The notes under the pieces: generated by a model
The model's database searches: none
Seen by the model: the letters and a program-made list of their open reading frames with translations, nothing else
Told to the model about the DNA's origin: nothing
Program-made: the position numbers and the translations under genes
In this document: positions 35,710 through 44,878 of the stretch, in pieces
Position numbering within the stretch: the stretch's first letter is position 1
How the letters are laid out: each line of letters starts with the position of its first letter
Source: Stenotrophomonas sp. BIGb0135
Lineage (GTDB): Bacteria > Pseudomonadota > Gammaproteobacteria > Xanthomonadales > Xanthomonadaceae
Direction: 5' to 3'
Assembly (NCBI RefSeq): GCF_024810105.1
Contig: NZ_JANUDX010000005.1
Coordinates: 62,001 to 126,000 of the forward strand
Length of the DNA stretch: 64,000 bases

Positions 35710-38654
35710 CCATCATCACTGGACGTCACGGCGTCTTCGAAACGCTCCCCGGCGATACTGTCATCGCCGACTCGCTGCGCTGGTACGGAGAATGGGCCGA
35801 GAACGAGCTGGAGCTGCTACGTCGCTTCATCTCCACCGGAGGCGTCGTGGCGGACGTGGGCTCCTTCATCGGAACCCATGCGGTCGCGCTCGCCAACGCG
35901 GTCGGCGGTATCGGCCATGTCCACGCATTCGAGCCCCGTCGCACCGCGTTCGACATCCTCCAGCGGAACATCGAGCGTAACGGGCTGGCGCAACGGGTCA
36001 CCGCGCACAACGTCGGAGTTTCCGATCATCCCGGCACGATCACGCTGGATGACGCGATCGATCAGGCGCAGAACCAAGGCGGGCTGAGCCTGGTCGATGC
36101 CGGTCGCGGCTACGCCGTGCGCATCATCACGCTCGATTCGCTGCAACTGCCACGTCTGGACCTGCTCAAGATCGACGTGGAGGGCATGGAAGCACAGGTA
36201 CTTGCTGGTTCCTCCGCAACTCTGCAACGGTGTCGCCCGGTGGTCTTCGCCGAGTGCAATTCGGTCGACGGTGCAGCAACCACCCTAGCCGCCGTGGCCG
36301 AAGTGGGCTACGCCGTGTACGGCGTGATCTACCCTGCATTCAATCCCGACAATTTCAACAACTGCCCGGACAACTTCCACGGCGCCAACGCCGAATGCGG
36401 CCTGTTCCTGGTCCCACAGGAGCGCGTGCCGACCGCGCCGGTCGACGGCATGCACCGGATCAACTCCCTGGAAGACGTCGTCGCGCTGTTGTTGGAAAAG
36501 CCGCAGTACCTGCCCGAGATGCTGCCGGATGCGCCGGCAGTCGAAGCAGTCCAGCGCATCCGCGCCGAGACGCTGCAGGCTAATCGGCAGGTCAGCCGTA
36601 TCCTGCATGTGGTGGCTCCGTTCTACTGCAATGAACAGTTGGTCGTACCGTTCATGCGTGGCCTGCGCAGTGTTGCCGCCGAGCTGGTCGAGGCCCGCGC
36701 CTCGGTATGGCTCTACAACGACAGCCCGGACCACGAAGGGCTGCGCGCAGCGCTTGCCGATGCGGTTGCCGAAGGAATCGACGGCATCGACGTGCAAACG
36801 TTGGCCAATGACGAGAACCTCGGGTTCATCGGCACCTGCAACCGCGCATTCGACCGCGCGATCGAAGAGGGCGCCGACGTCTTCCTGCTCAATTCGGACA
36901 CTGAAGTCACCGCCGGTGCGATCGCAGAGATCCTGGCGGTGTCGGCAATGGATCCGATGATCGGGTTCGTCTGCCCGCGCAGCAACAATGCGACACTTGC
37001 TACGCTCCCGCATTCTATCGAGAACGTCGACGTCTCAGCGGAGAAGGCGCGCGACTTGTTCCTGCCGATCGCGCGACGCCTGCCGCGCTTCTCGTTCATT
37101 CCTACCGCGGTCGGCTTCGCGCTGTGGATCCGCGGCACCCTGCTTGCCGAGTTCGGTCGCTTCGACACCGTCTACGGCAAGGGCTACAACGAAGAGAACG
37201 ACCTGATCATGCGCGCCAACCGGGCCGGCTATCGCGCCGTGCTCGCCAACCGCGCCTTTGTCTGGCACCAGGGAGAGCAGTCGTTCTCCACCACGAACCA
37301 GCAGCGCTCCGAGCGCGAGACGGTAAACGCTGACATCCTGCGCCAGCGCTACCCGGAGTACGACCCGCTCATCTATCGCTACTTCACCTCGCCGGAGTAT
37401 CGGGCCGAGCGGCTGCTGGAAGCACTGGACCCGGTGAATGGGCAGCGCATCATCGCCTTCGATTTCTCGTCCTTCGGCCCCTTCCACAACGGCACGTTCG
37501 AATCCGGTGTAAAGCTGTTGTCGGCTGCGCAACGTGCCTGGCCCCGGGATACCCGCATCGCTGTATACATCAGCGAGCAGGCGTGGGCATTCCATGGGCT
37601 GGACCGGCTGCGCGACATCGTGCGCATCGAACCGGGCGATCAACGCACCAAGGTCGCTGCCGTCGTACGGATCGGCCAGCCGTACCAGCTTGGCACCCTG
37701 GTGCACCTGTTCGAATCGGCGCCGGTCGTGGGCATCTTCATGCTCGACACCATCTCGACCGATTGCGGTTACCTGTCGTTGGACTTCGACGACGGCATCT
37801 GGCGCTTTGCCTTTGAGAACATGAGCGTGTTGTTCACCAACTCGCGCTTCACTCTCGACCGCATCCGCCTGCGCTATCCGATCGGTCCATCCACCCTGCA
37901 GCAGGTGTCGCTGCATTCGATGGATCCGGCCGACTATGCAACGTACCAGCCGACCGATTCGGAGGGGTCACACATTCTGGTGATCGGCAACCACTACACG
38001 CACAAGTTCGTGCGGGCGACCACCGATGCCCTTGCTGCCGCCCTGCCGGGGCAGCAGATCATCGCCATTGGCTATCCCGACGACATCGAGCTGCCCGCCA
38101 ACGTTCAGTCGTTCAAGGCCGGTAACATCGATGAGGATACCTTCCGGTCGTTCTATCGCGATGCGCGGGTGGTGGTGTTCCCCAGCCACTACGAGGGGTT
38201 CGGGTTCCCAGTGCTGCACGCGCTGGCCCACCGCCGCCCGGTGCTGGTCCGCGACAGCCTCCTGAATCGCGAGCTTGCCGGGCATATCACCACCTCGGCA
38301 AATATCCATTCCTACGAAACCACGCGCGAGCTGGTGCAGACCCTGCAGGACGCGATGCCGTCATGGACGGACGAGCGTCGCGCCGGTGAGGTGGATGGGT
38401 GGCAACGTTCGGCGCTGGAGGTCCACGCTGCACTGACGTCGGCGATGAATCTCGCCACCGGCAGGCAGGTTGCCTCGGTGCTGCGCCGACTCGACGCGCT
38501 CAAGCGCCCGACCGTCGTATCCGCGGAGATTCCCACCTCCGGCCAGCGTGTCGGCCGCCGGCTGGGGCGCATCATTGATCGCCTGCTAACGATCCCGGGC
38601 GCGGCGCCTGCGGCCCGCCTGGCCGCCCGGATCTATCGCAGCATCGCCCGCTGA
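35706..38654 (+). CDS. FkbM methyltransferase - GT2 - GT4 trifunctional fusion
   Basis: This 982-residue cytoplasmic protein has three units. Residues about 45-240 are an FkbM-type methyltransferase (VVADVGSFIGTHAVALA and LLKIDVEGMEAQVL). Residues about 295-560 are a GT2 domain (SVWLYNDSPD, LLNSDTEVTAG and YNEENDLIMRANRAGYR). Residues about 575-930 are a GT4 domain (VFPSHYEGFGFPVLHALAHRRPVL). In the GT4 EX7E motif the first Glu is E830 but the second position is His838, which is unusual. It resembles chain-extending/terminating enzymes of ABC-exported O-antigens. It is the last gene of the variable locus. Confidence 0.82.
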   Translation: MTIITGRHGVFETLPGDTVIADSLRWYGEWAENELELLRRFISTGGVVADVGSFIGTHAVALANAVGGIGHVHAFEPRRTAFDILQRNIERNGLAQRVTAHNVGVSDHPGTITLDDAIDQAQNQGGLSLVDAGRGYAVRIITLDSLQLPRLDLLKIDVEGMEAQVLAGSSATLQRCRPVVFAECNSVDGAATTLAAVAEVGYAVYGVIYPAFNPDNFNNCPDNFHGANAECGLFLVPQERVPTAPVDGMHRINSLEDVVALLLEKPQYLPEMLPDAPAVEAVQRIRAETLQANRQVSRILHVVAPFYCNEQLVVPFMRGLRSVAAELVEARASVWLYNDSPDHEGLRAALADAVAEGIDGIDVQTLANDENLGFIGTCNRAFDRAIEEGADVFLLNSDTEVTAGAIAEILAVSAMDPMIGFVCPRSNNATLATLPHSIENVDVSAEKARDLFLPIARRLPRFSFIPTAVGFALWIRGTLLAEFGRFDTVYGKGYNEENDLIMRANRAGYRAVLANRAFVWHQGEQSFSTTNQQRSERETVNADILRQRYPEYDPLIYRYFTSPEYRAERLLEALDPVNGQRIIAFDFSSFGPFHNGTFESGVKLLSAAQRAWPRDTRIAVYISEQAWAFHGLDRLRDIVRIEPGDQRTKVAAVVRIGQPYQLGTLVHLFESAPVVGIFMLDTISTDCGYLSLDFDDGIWRFAFENMSVLFTNSRFTLDRIRLRYPIGPSTLQQVSLHSMDPADYATYQPTDSEGSHILVIGNHYTHKFVRATTDALAAALPGQQIIAIGYPDDIELPANVQSFKAGNIDEDTFRSFYRDARVVVFPSHYEGFGFPVLHALAHRRPVLVRDSLLNRELAGHITTSANIHSYETTRELVQTLQDAMPSWTDERRAGEVDGWQRSALEVHAALTSAMNLATGRQVASVLRRLDALKRPTVVSAEIPTSGQRVGRRLGRIIDRLLTIPGAAPAARLAARIYRSIAR

Positions 38655-38667
38655 CGCGGATACGAGC

Positions 38668-38720
38668 GGGGCTGAGCCACTTGCGCCGCCCCGCCCCGCT
38701 CGCCCCGGCCTGCGCCGGGG
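38668..38720. terminator. GC-rich hairpins between the LPS locus and metB
   Basis: Two stem-loops lie between the convergent genes: AGCGGGG with CCCCGCT, then CCCCGGC / GCCGGGG (38703-38720). Neither is followed by a T-tract, so termination here is uncertain. Confidence 0.35.
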
Positions 38721-38733
38721 CCTCCCGCAGGAT

Positions 38734-39918
38734 TCAGCCCCGCAGCGCCTGCTCCAGATCCACCTGCAGATCCCCCAACTCCTCAACCCCCACGCTCAGC
38801 CGCACCAGCGCATCGCTGATGCCCAGCTGCGCGCGGCGCTCCACCGGGATCGACGCATGCGTCATCACCGCCGGGTGGTTGACCAGGCTTTCCACCCCGC
38901 CCAGCGATTCGGCCAGGGTGAACAGCTCGGTCTTCTCGCAGAAGCGCTTGGCCGCCTCGTAGCCGCCCTTGAGCACGATCGAGACGATGCCGCCGTAGCC
39001 GTTCATCTGGCGCGTGGCCAGCTCGTGCTGCGGGTGGCTGGTCAGGCCCGGGTAGATCACCTTTTCCACTGCCGGGTGGGTGTCCAGCCACTGGGCCAGC
39101 GCCAGCGCGTTGGCGCAATGGGCCTTCATGCGCAGCGGCAGGGTCTTCAGGCCGCGCAGGGCCAGGAAGCTGTCGAACGGGCCCTGCACGCCCCCGATGG
39201 AGTTCTGCAGGAAGGCCATCTGCTCGGCCAGCTCGGCGTTGTCGCCGACCACCACCATGCCGCCGACCATGTCCGAGTGCCCATTGAGGTACTTGGTGGC
39301 CGAGTGCAGGACCAGGTCGGCGCCCAGCTCCAGCGGGCGCTGCAGCATCGGCGAGGCGAACGTGTTGTCGACCACCACGATCAGGCCATGGCGCTTGGCG
39401 ATGGCGGCCACTGCGGCGATGTCCACGATCTTGAGCATCGGGTTGGTCGGGGTTTCGATCCAGACCATCTTCGTCTGCGGGGTGATCGAGGCCTCGAAGG
39501 CGGCCGGGTCGGTCAGGTCGACGAAGCTGAACTGCAGGTTGGCGGTGCGCTTACGCACGCGCTCGAACAGGCGGAAGGTGCCGCCGTAGATGTCGTCCAT
39601 CGCCACCACGTGGCTGCCGGCATCCAGCAGTTCCATCACCGTGGAGCTGGCGGCCATGCCCGAGGCGAACGCGAAGCCGCGGCTGCCGCCTTCCAGGGTG
39701 GCCACGCAGCGCTCGTAGGCGAAGCGGGTGGGGTTGTGGGTGCGCGAGTACTCGAAGCCCTGGTGCTCGCCGGGGCTGGACTGGGCGTAGGTGGAGGTCG
39801 CGTAGATCGGCGGCATCACCGCGCCGGTGCTCGGATCCGGCGACTGCCCGCCGTGGATGGCCAGGGTAGCCAGGGCAAGCGCACGGTTGCCGTGCCCGGA
39901 GGAAGCGTGGTCGGACAT
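38734..39918 (-). CDS. metB: Cystathionine gamma-synthase / gamma-lyase family PLP enzyme
   Basis: This 394-residue trans-sulfuration enzyme has the PLP-binding Lys in LVLHSATKYLNGHSDMVGG. The phosphate-binding GGSRGFAFASGMAA and VWIETPTNPMLKIVDI are also present, and the C-terminal SLGGVESLVNHPAVMTHASIP is typical. Separating synthase from lyase activity by sequence is difficult. The neighbour is a cystathionine beta-synthase, so it may act in reverse trans-sulfuration. ATG (MSDHASSGH) was preferred to a TTG five codons earlier, because GGGA lies 8 bases upstream. metB is the conserved right border of the Xanthomonas LPS locus. Confidence 0.92.
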   Translation of the reverse strand: MSDHASSGHGNRALALATLAIHGGQSPDPSTGAVMPPIYATSTYAQSSPGEHQGFEYSRTHNPTRFAYERCVATLEGGSRGFAFASGMAASSTVMELLDAGSHVVAMDDIYGGTFRLFERVRKRTANLQFSFVDLTDPAAFEASITPQTKMVWIETPTNPMLKIVDIAAVAAIAKRHGLIVVVDNTFASPMLQRPLELGADLVLHSATKYLNGHSDMVGGMVVVGDNAELAEQMAFLQNSIGGVQGPFDSFLALRGLKTLPLRMKAHCANALALAQWLDTHPAVEKVIYPGLTSHPQHELATRQMNGYGGIVSIVLKGGYEAAKRFCEKTELFTLAESLGGVESLVNHPAVMTHASIPVERRAQLGISDALVRLSVGVEELGDLQVDLEQALRG

Positions 39919-40049
39919 GTTGTTTCCCAGCAATGGAGAGCCCCGGAAGGGGCTCCCGCAAAAGGAGCGGAAGTCTATCAGCGGCGGCTTAATCGGCCGT
40001 TGACGCGGATAAACGCTGATTCACGGCGGCGCCGGCCGGCGCCGGGCGG

Positions 40050-41420
40050 TTACTGGACCCGGCGGCGCAGGTAGTTCAGCAGGTCGATCCGGGTGATCAG
40101 GCCCAGGAAGGTGCCGCTGTCCATGACGATGGCGACCTGGCCGCGGTCGAACACCGGCAGCAGGGCCTCGATCGGCGACTTCACGTCCAGCCGGTCCAGC
40201 TTGCTGACCATCGCGGTGGCGACCGGGTCGCGGAAGCGGGCTTCGTCCCCGTAGACATGCAACAGCACGTCGCTTTCGTCCACGATGCCGACCAGCTGGT
40301 CGCCGTCCATCACCGGCAGCTGCGACACGTCATACAGCTTCATGCGCTGGTAGGCGGTGGTCAGCAGGTCGTTCGGCCCGATCACGACGGTGTCGCGCTG
40401 GCCGTACGGACGCAGGATGAGGTCGCGCAGGTCGCCCGACTGCGGGCGCTCCAGGAAGCCGTTGTCCAGCATCCAGTAGTCGTTGTACATCTTGGACAGG
40501 TACTTGTTGCCGGTGTCGCAGACCAGCACCAGCACCTTCTTCGGGGTGGTCTGCTCCTTGCAGTACTTCAGCGCGGCGGCCAGCAGGGTGCCGGTGGACG
40601 AGCCACCGAGGATGCCTTCCTTGCCCAGCAGCTCGCGCGCGGTATGGAAGCTCTCGGCGTCGCTGATCGCGTAGGCCTTGGTGACCCGGCTGAAGTCGGC
40701 GATCGAGGGCAGGAAGTCCTCGCCGATGCCTTCCACCAGCCAGCTGCCGGACTTGTCGTTGAGCACGCCGTCGTTGATGTACTCGGCCAGGATCGAGCCG
40801 ACCGGGTCGGCCAGCACCAGCTCGGTCTTGGGCGAGGCGGTGGCGAAGGCGCGCGACAGGCCGGTCATGGTGCCCGAGCTGCCGCAGCCGAACACGATCG
40901 CGTCCAGGTCGCCGTCCATCTGGGCCAGGATTTCCGGGCCGGTGCCGAATTCATGCGCGGCCGGGTTGTCCGGGTTGCCGAACTGGTTGATGAAGTAGGC
41001 GCCCGGGGTTTCCTCGGCCACGCGCTTGGCCATGTCCTGGTAGTACTCCGGATGGCCCTTGGCCACGTCCGACCGGGTCAGGCGCACTTCGGCACCCATC
41101 GCCTTGAGGTTGAAGATCTTCTCGCGGCTCATCTTGTCCGGCACGACCAGGATCAGCTTGTAGCCCTTCTGCTGGGCGACCAGCGCCAGGCCCAGGCCGG
41201 TGTTGCCGGCGGTGCCCTCGACCAGGGTCGCGCCCGGCGCGAGCTCGCCACGCTTTTCAGCCGCTTCGATCATCGACAGGCCGATGCGGTCCTTGATCGA
41301 CCCTCCGGGATTGGCGCTTTCGAGCTTGAGGTAAAGCTCGCAGACGCCGGTGTCCAGGCGCTGGGCCTTGACGATCGGGGTCTGGCCAATGAGGTCGAGT
41401 ACGGAGGAGTGGATTGCCAT
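40050..41420 (-). CDS. cbs: Cystathionine beta-synthase with CBS-domain pair
   Basis: In this 456-residue protein, residues 1-320 form a fold-type II PLP enzyme: SANPGGSIKDRIGL with the Schiff-base Lys near residue 43, EGTAGNTGLGLAL and FGCGSSGTMTGLSRA. Residues about 335-456 are a pair of CBS regulatory modules (MKLYDVSQLPVMDGDQLVGIVDESD and DRGQVAIVMDSGTFLGLITRIDLL). It condenses serine or O-acetylserine with homocysteine or sulfide. Cysteine synthases usually lack the CBS pair, favouring a CBS-type role. metB follows 131 bp downstream on the same strand. Confidence 0.9.
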   Translation of the reverse strand: MAIHSSVLDLIGQTPIVKAQRLDTGVCELYLKLESANPGGSIKDRIGLSMIEAAEKRGELAPGATLVEGTAGNTGLGLALVAQQKGYKLILVVPDKMSREKIFNLKAMGAEVRLTRSDVAKGHPEYYQDMAKRVAEETPGAYFINQFGNPDNPAAHEFGTGPEILAQMDGDLDAIVFGCGSSGTMTGLSRAFATASPKTELVLADPVGSILAEYINDGVLNDKSGSWLVEGIGEDFLPSIADFSRVTKAYAISDAESFHTARELLGKEGILGGSSTGTLLAAALKYCKEQTTPKKVLVLVCDTGNKYLSKMYNDYWMLDNGFLERPQSGDLRDLILRPYGQRDTVVIGPNDLLTTAYQRMKLYDVSQLPVMDGDQLVGIVDESDVLLHVYGDEARFRDPVATAMVSKLDRLDVKSPIEALLPVFDRGQVAIVMDSGTFLGLITRIDLLNYLRRRVQ

Positions 41421-41642
41421 CGGTTCACATCGATTCGCGCCGCAAGGCGGCCGGACCGGTGATTATCCGACGGTTGGCGTCGAAAGTCAGGTTGCCGCGC
41501 TCCAGAGCCGGTGCCCGGCGGGAAACGCACGCACGTGCCGGCCCGGAAAGAGCGACGCGGACGGCGCCCGTCGACGAGGAGACGGACGCCGCCCGCGGCG
41601 GTCGGTGGCGGGTACCGGCGGCAGGCCGGCACCCTTGAGGCG

Positions 41643-41861
41643 TCAATGCGTGGGGGAGTTGTACATCCTTTCCAGCTTCTGCTTGGCCAGCAGCTTCTCA
41701 CGCTTCATCTGGCCCAAGGTGAGATCGTCTATCGGAAGTACACCCAGCTGGGCATCCGTGCACTTTTTATTCAACTTCTGGTGCCGCTCGTAAAGTGCCT
41801 TGAATTCCGGGTCACGCTTGCGGCGTGCATCGATCTCGCTCTGGGGCTGACCTTCGAACAT
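41643..41861 (-). CDS. Small DUF465 protein
   Basis: This is a 72-residue, highly charged, helical protein: SEIDARRKRDPEFKALYERHQKLNKKC, then LGQMKREKLLAKQKLERM. The KREKLxxKxxL end is the DUF465 signature, a SlyX-like coiled coil of unknown function. AGGAGG stands 7 bases before the ATG, an unusually strong site, so it is probably well expressed. A hairpin with a T-rich tail lies in its leader. It is upstream of nothing obvious and downstream of the OmpA-like operon. Confidence 0.8.
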   Translation of the reverse strand: MFEGQPQSEIDARRKRDPEFKALYERHQKLNKKCTDAQLGVLPIDDLTLGQMKREKLLAKQKLERMYNSPTH

Positions 41862-42230
41862 GATGAACCTCCTATCGCTGTCTTGCAGAAACAAGAACGC
41901 CCCGGCCTTACGGCACGGGGCGTTGCTTTTGGGCGGAGCGCCAGACGATGACCGCGACCGAACCCGCGTGCGCAACCGGGACTGCCCGGACTGCAGACTG
42001 CTGTGGTTCGTGCCCTCGGTTCATCGGCCCGGCCCTCCAATCGTCCGGGTCGCGGAAGGCAACCCGGACAACTGACCCTACGCTTGGTCGGGAGGGTCTT
42101 CAAGCGTTTCATTTGAAATGGTCGACGCGTGCCAGCAAAGGTTCAGGCTGAACACGCAGAACAACGAAAATTAAACGAAAACAAGAAGTTGCGTCACAAC
42201 CATCGGTCATGACCGATACCTCGTCCGGCA
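41862..42230 (-). other. 369-bp intergenic region with hairpin; possible non-coding RNA or long leader
   Basis: On the minus strand there is an AT-rich segment near 42150-42200, then about 230 bases without a convincing ORF. A 9-bp stem (AACGCCCCG / CGGGGCGTT at 41896-41924) follows, with CTTGTTT after it. The hairpin sits 35 bases before the DUF465 start. It could end a transcript from the OmpA-like operon, end a small RNA, or attenuate the DUF465 gene. I see no tmRNA, 6S or RNase P hallmarks. Confidence 0.35.
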
Positions 42231-43142
42231 TCAGGGCGCGATGATCACCTCGGCCGAGCGGGCCTTGGTGGCCGCGGCCTTCTTGCCGCTCACCTGCAAC
42301 CGGCTGGCGCTGACGCCTGCAGCCACCAGCGCATCGCGCAGCGCCTGGGCGCGCTGTTCGCCGACCCCGGCCGCGGCGTCGTAGGCCTCGATCCGGACCC
42401 GGCCCTTCTTGCCGATGTTCAGGTATTCGGCCAGCGCCTTGGCCTGGCCCTTGGCGCCACCGGACAGGCTGCCCTTGCCGGCCGCGAAGGCGTCGCCGTT
42501 GAAGGTGAAGACTTCGCCACGGGTGTCGAACTTCGAGCCCGGCAGCTTGCTGCCCGCCACCAGTTCGGCTTCCTCGCGGGCCAGCTTGGCCGCGCTCTGC
42601 TGGGCTGCGCTGAGCCGGGCGGTCTGCTTGCCGGCCACGCTGGTCAGCGCGGTCTCGGCGTCCTGGCGGGCCAGGGCCTCCTGCTCGGCGGCCAGGCGCA
42701 GGCGCTCGCTTTCCTCGGCCTGGATCTGCGCCTGCACGCGCAGGCGCTCGGCCTCCTGGCGGGCGCGCTGGGCGTCCCGGCGGCTGGCCTCGATCAGCAG
42801 CTCGCTGCGGGTGCGCTCAAGCTGGTCGACCTCGCGCTGGGCCAGGGCGGCGCGCACGCTGGTTTCGGCGATCTCGACCCGGCGCTCGGCCAGGTAGCGG
42901 GCCTGGTCCAGGTCGCGGCGCTTGGCCTTGGCCAGCTCGGCCACGGCCTGCTGGGCCTGCAGGCGCTCGAAGGCGGCCAACTGCGACGCATCCGGGTTGG
43001 CCTGGATGGCCATCAGGCGCTGGGTGAGCTGGGCCACGGCCGGGTCTTCGGCGGCCTGGGCCAGCAGCGGCAGGGCCAGGCCGGCGGCCAGCACCAGGGT
43101 GGACGCGCGCAGCATGCGCGACTTCTTCGGTGCGACGGTCAT
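42231..43142 (-). CDS. OmpA-family periplasmic protein with coiled-coil N-terminal half
   Basis: This 303-residue exported protein has a signal peptide ending near LALPLLAQAA. Residues about 30-180 are a long Ala/Arg/Glu-rich coiled coil (AQREVDQLERTRSELLIEASRR). Residues about 195-303 are an OmpA-like peptidoglycan-binding domain (FTFNGDAFAAGKGSLS, RIEAYDAAAGVGEQRAQALRDALVAAGVSASRL). It probably bridges envelope and cell wall. The ATG overlaps the upstream stop by one base (TGATG), so it is coupled to the DUF4398 gene. Confidence 0.82.
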   Translation of the reverse strand: MTVAPKKSRMLRASTLVLAAGLALPLLAQAAEDPAVAQLTQRLMAIQANPDASQLAAFERLQAQQAVAELAKAKRRDLDQARYLAERRVEIAETSVRAALAQREVDQLERTRSELLIEASRRDAQRARQEAERLRVQAQIQAEESERLRLAAEQEALARQDAETALTSVAGKQTARLSAAQQSAAKLAREEAELVAGSKLPGSKFDTRGEVFTFNGDAFAAGKGSLSGGAKGQAKALAEYLNIGKKGRVRIEAYDAAAGVGEQRAQALRDALVAAGVSASRLQVSGKKAAATKARSAEVIIAP

Positions 43143-43543
43143 CAACGGTTCTCCCCGGTGGCGAGCTGGCGTTGCAGCTGGGTCACCTCATTGCGGCGCA
43201 GTTGCAACTGGGCGGTGGCGGTGGCTTCTTCGCTGCGGGCGCGGGCCAGGTCGGCATCCACCGTGGCGCGAACGGCCAGGGCCGGGGCGTTCTTGCGCTC
43301 GCGGCGGTCACCGGCGGCGCGCTGCGCCTGTTCCAGCCCTTGCCGGGCCACGGCGATCAGGTCCGGGGCGTACTGGTCGGCATCGGCCTGGGTGGCCTTG
43401 TCGACCGCTTGCCGGGCCTGCATCAGCTCCAGCGCGCCCTCCTGGGCCTGGGCGGTACCGGCGAACGCGAGTGTGCACACCGTCACGCATATCAGCAGGG
43501 TGAGGTACGGGACACGTCGTATTTGTGCGAAGCTAGGATTCAT
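43142..43543 (-). CDS. DUF4398 domain-containing exported protein
   Basis: This 133-residue protein has an N-terminal hydrophobic signal (VPYLTLLICVTVCTLAFAGTAQA) and an Ala/Gln/Arg-rich coiled-coil body: ALELMQARQAVDKATQADADQYAPDL, then LAVRATVDADLARARSEEA. This is the DUF4398 pattern, usually found directly upstream of an OmpA-like gene as here. The pair probably acts together in the periplasm; the function is unknown. The start was placed at MNPSFAQIRR because it precedes the signal. It is divergent from pilU with about 100 bp between starts. Confidence 0.75.
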   Translation of the reverse strand: MNPSFAQIRRVPYLTLLICVTVCTLAFAGTAQAQEGALELMQARQAVDKATQADADQYAPDLIAVARQGLEQAQRAAGDRRERKNAPALAVRATVDADLARARSEEATATAQLQLRRNEVTQLQRQLATGENR

Positions 43544-43640
43544 TGGGGGTGCCGTCGCCAGAAGTAGGAGCGCGGCCATTGTCGGAAGCCTGCGGCGTGC
43601 TTGCAATGGCACGCGGCCGATTGTTGGGGAAACATTTCGC

Positions 43641-44774
43641 ATGGATATCGGCTATTTCCTGAAGCTGATGACCGAAAAGAACGCGTCGGACATGTTCTTG
43701 ACCACCGGAGCCCCGGTCTACATCAAGATCGAGGGCAAGCTGTACCCGTTGGGCAACACCGGCCTGCCGCCGGGCATGGTCAAGAAGATCGCCTACTCGC
43801 TGATGGACGAGGGCCAGGTGCCCGAGTTCGAGCGCGAGCTGGAGCTCAACATGGCCATCGCCCTGCCCGACGCCGGGCGCTTCCGCGTGAACGTCTTCAA
43901 GCAGCGTGGCGAGGTTGGCATGGTGATCCGTGCGATCCGCAGCAAGATCCCCAGCATCGAAGAGCTCAACCTGCCGCAGGTGCTCAAGGACGTCATCATG
44001 ACGCCGCGCGGGCTGGTGCTGGTGGTCGGCTCGACCGGTTCGGGCAAGTCGACCTCGCTGGCGTCGATGATCGACCACCGCAACAGCACCACGACCGGGC
44101 ACATCCTCACCATCGAGGACCCGATCGAGTACCTGCACAAGCACAAGATGTCCATCGTCAACCAGCGCGAGGTGGGGCTGGATACGCATGCCTTCCACAA
44201 CGCGTTGAAGAACGCGATGCGAGAAGCGCCGGACGTGATCCTGATCGGCGAAATCCTGGATGCCGAAACCATGGAGGCGGCCATCGCCTTCGCCGAGACC
44301 GGGCACCTGTGCCTGGCCACGCTGCACTCCAACAACGCCGACCAGACGATCGAGCGCATCCTCAACTTCTTCCCGGAAAGCGCGCATCGCAACGTGCTGA
44401 TGAACCTGTCGTTGAACCTGCGCGCGGTGGTGTCCCAGCGCCTGGTCAAGGGCAAGGACGGGCGCCGCCTGCCGGCCACCGAGGTGTTGATCAACACCCC
44501 GATGATCCGCGACCTGCTGCGCCGCGGCCAGGTGCACGAGGTCAAGGCGGCGATGGAAGCCTCGCTGGAAGAAGGCATGGAGAGCTTCGACCAGTGCCTG
44601 TTCCGGATGGCCAAGAACGGCATCATCGAGCAGGAGGAAGCGCTGCGCGCGGCCGACTCGCGCGATGGCCTGGCGTTGAAGTTCCGCCTCTCCGAAGGCG
44701 GCAGCGGCGAGCACGATCCGTACGCGGACTTCTCGGCCAACAGCGCACCGGCGGCGATCACCCACGGCTTCTGA
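43641..44774 (+). CDS. pilU: PilU-type twitching motility ATPase
   Basis: This 377-residue type IV pilus retraction-associated ATPase has DMFLTTGAPVYIKIEGKLYPL near the start. Walker A is GSTGSGKST (130-138), the Asp box TIEDPIEYLH, Walker B LIGEILD (201-207) and the His box TGHLCLATLHSNNADQTIERI. The length and C-terminal tail fit PilU better than PilT. The usual Arg in GEIRD is Leu here. PilU assists PilT, which is not adjacent, so this is an orphan copy in the window. ATG was chosen because upstream codons overlap the divergent promoter. Confidence 0.88.
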   Translation: MDIGYFLKLMTEKNASDMFLTTGAPVYIKIEGKLYPLGNTGLPPGMVKKIAYSLMDEGQVPEFERELELNMAIALPDAGRFRVNVFKQRGEVGMVIRAIRSKIPSIEELNLPQVLKDVIMTPRGLVLVVGSTGSGKSTSLASMIDHRNSTTTGHILTIEDPIEYLHKHKMSIVNQREVGLDTHAFHNALKNAMREAPDVILIGEILDAETMEAAIAFAETGHLCLATLHSNNADQTIERILNFFPESAHRNVLMNLSLNLRAVVSQRLVKGKDGRRLPATEVLINTPMIRDLLRRGQVHEVKAAMEASLEEGMESFDQCLFRMAKNGIIEQEEALRAADSRDGLALKFRLSEGGSGEHDPYADFSANSAPAAITHGF

Positions 44775-44785
44775 GGGGGGCGCGG

Positions 44786-44855
44786 AGCCACGCATGGCGT
44801 GGCTCTGCCGATACCGGTTTCGAACAATGATGTTGAGAGCCGGCCAACGGCCGGC
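44786..44855. repeat. Two REP-like palindromes downstream of pilU
   Basis: AGCCACGC / GCGTGGCT around ATG (44786-44804) and GCCGGCC / GGCCGGC around AAC (44839-44855) lie between the convergent pilU and maiA genes. They resemble SMAG stems but lack a clear GTAG end. Confidence 0.6.
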
Positions 44856-44878
44856 ACGACCGCGTCCGTTGCCGCCGG

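Noticed and set aside
41948-42151. 68-codon plus-strand ORF in the 41862-42230 gap
   Set aside because: No ribosome site, no family resemblance, and Thr/Ala/Cys content typical of chance GC-rich frames.
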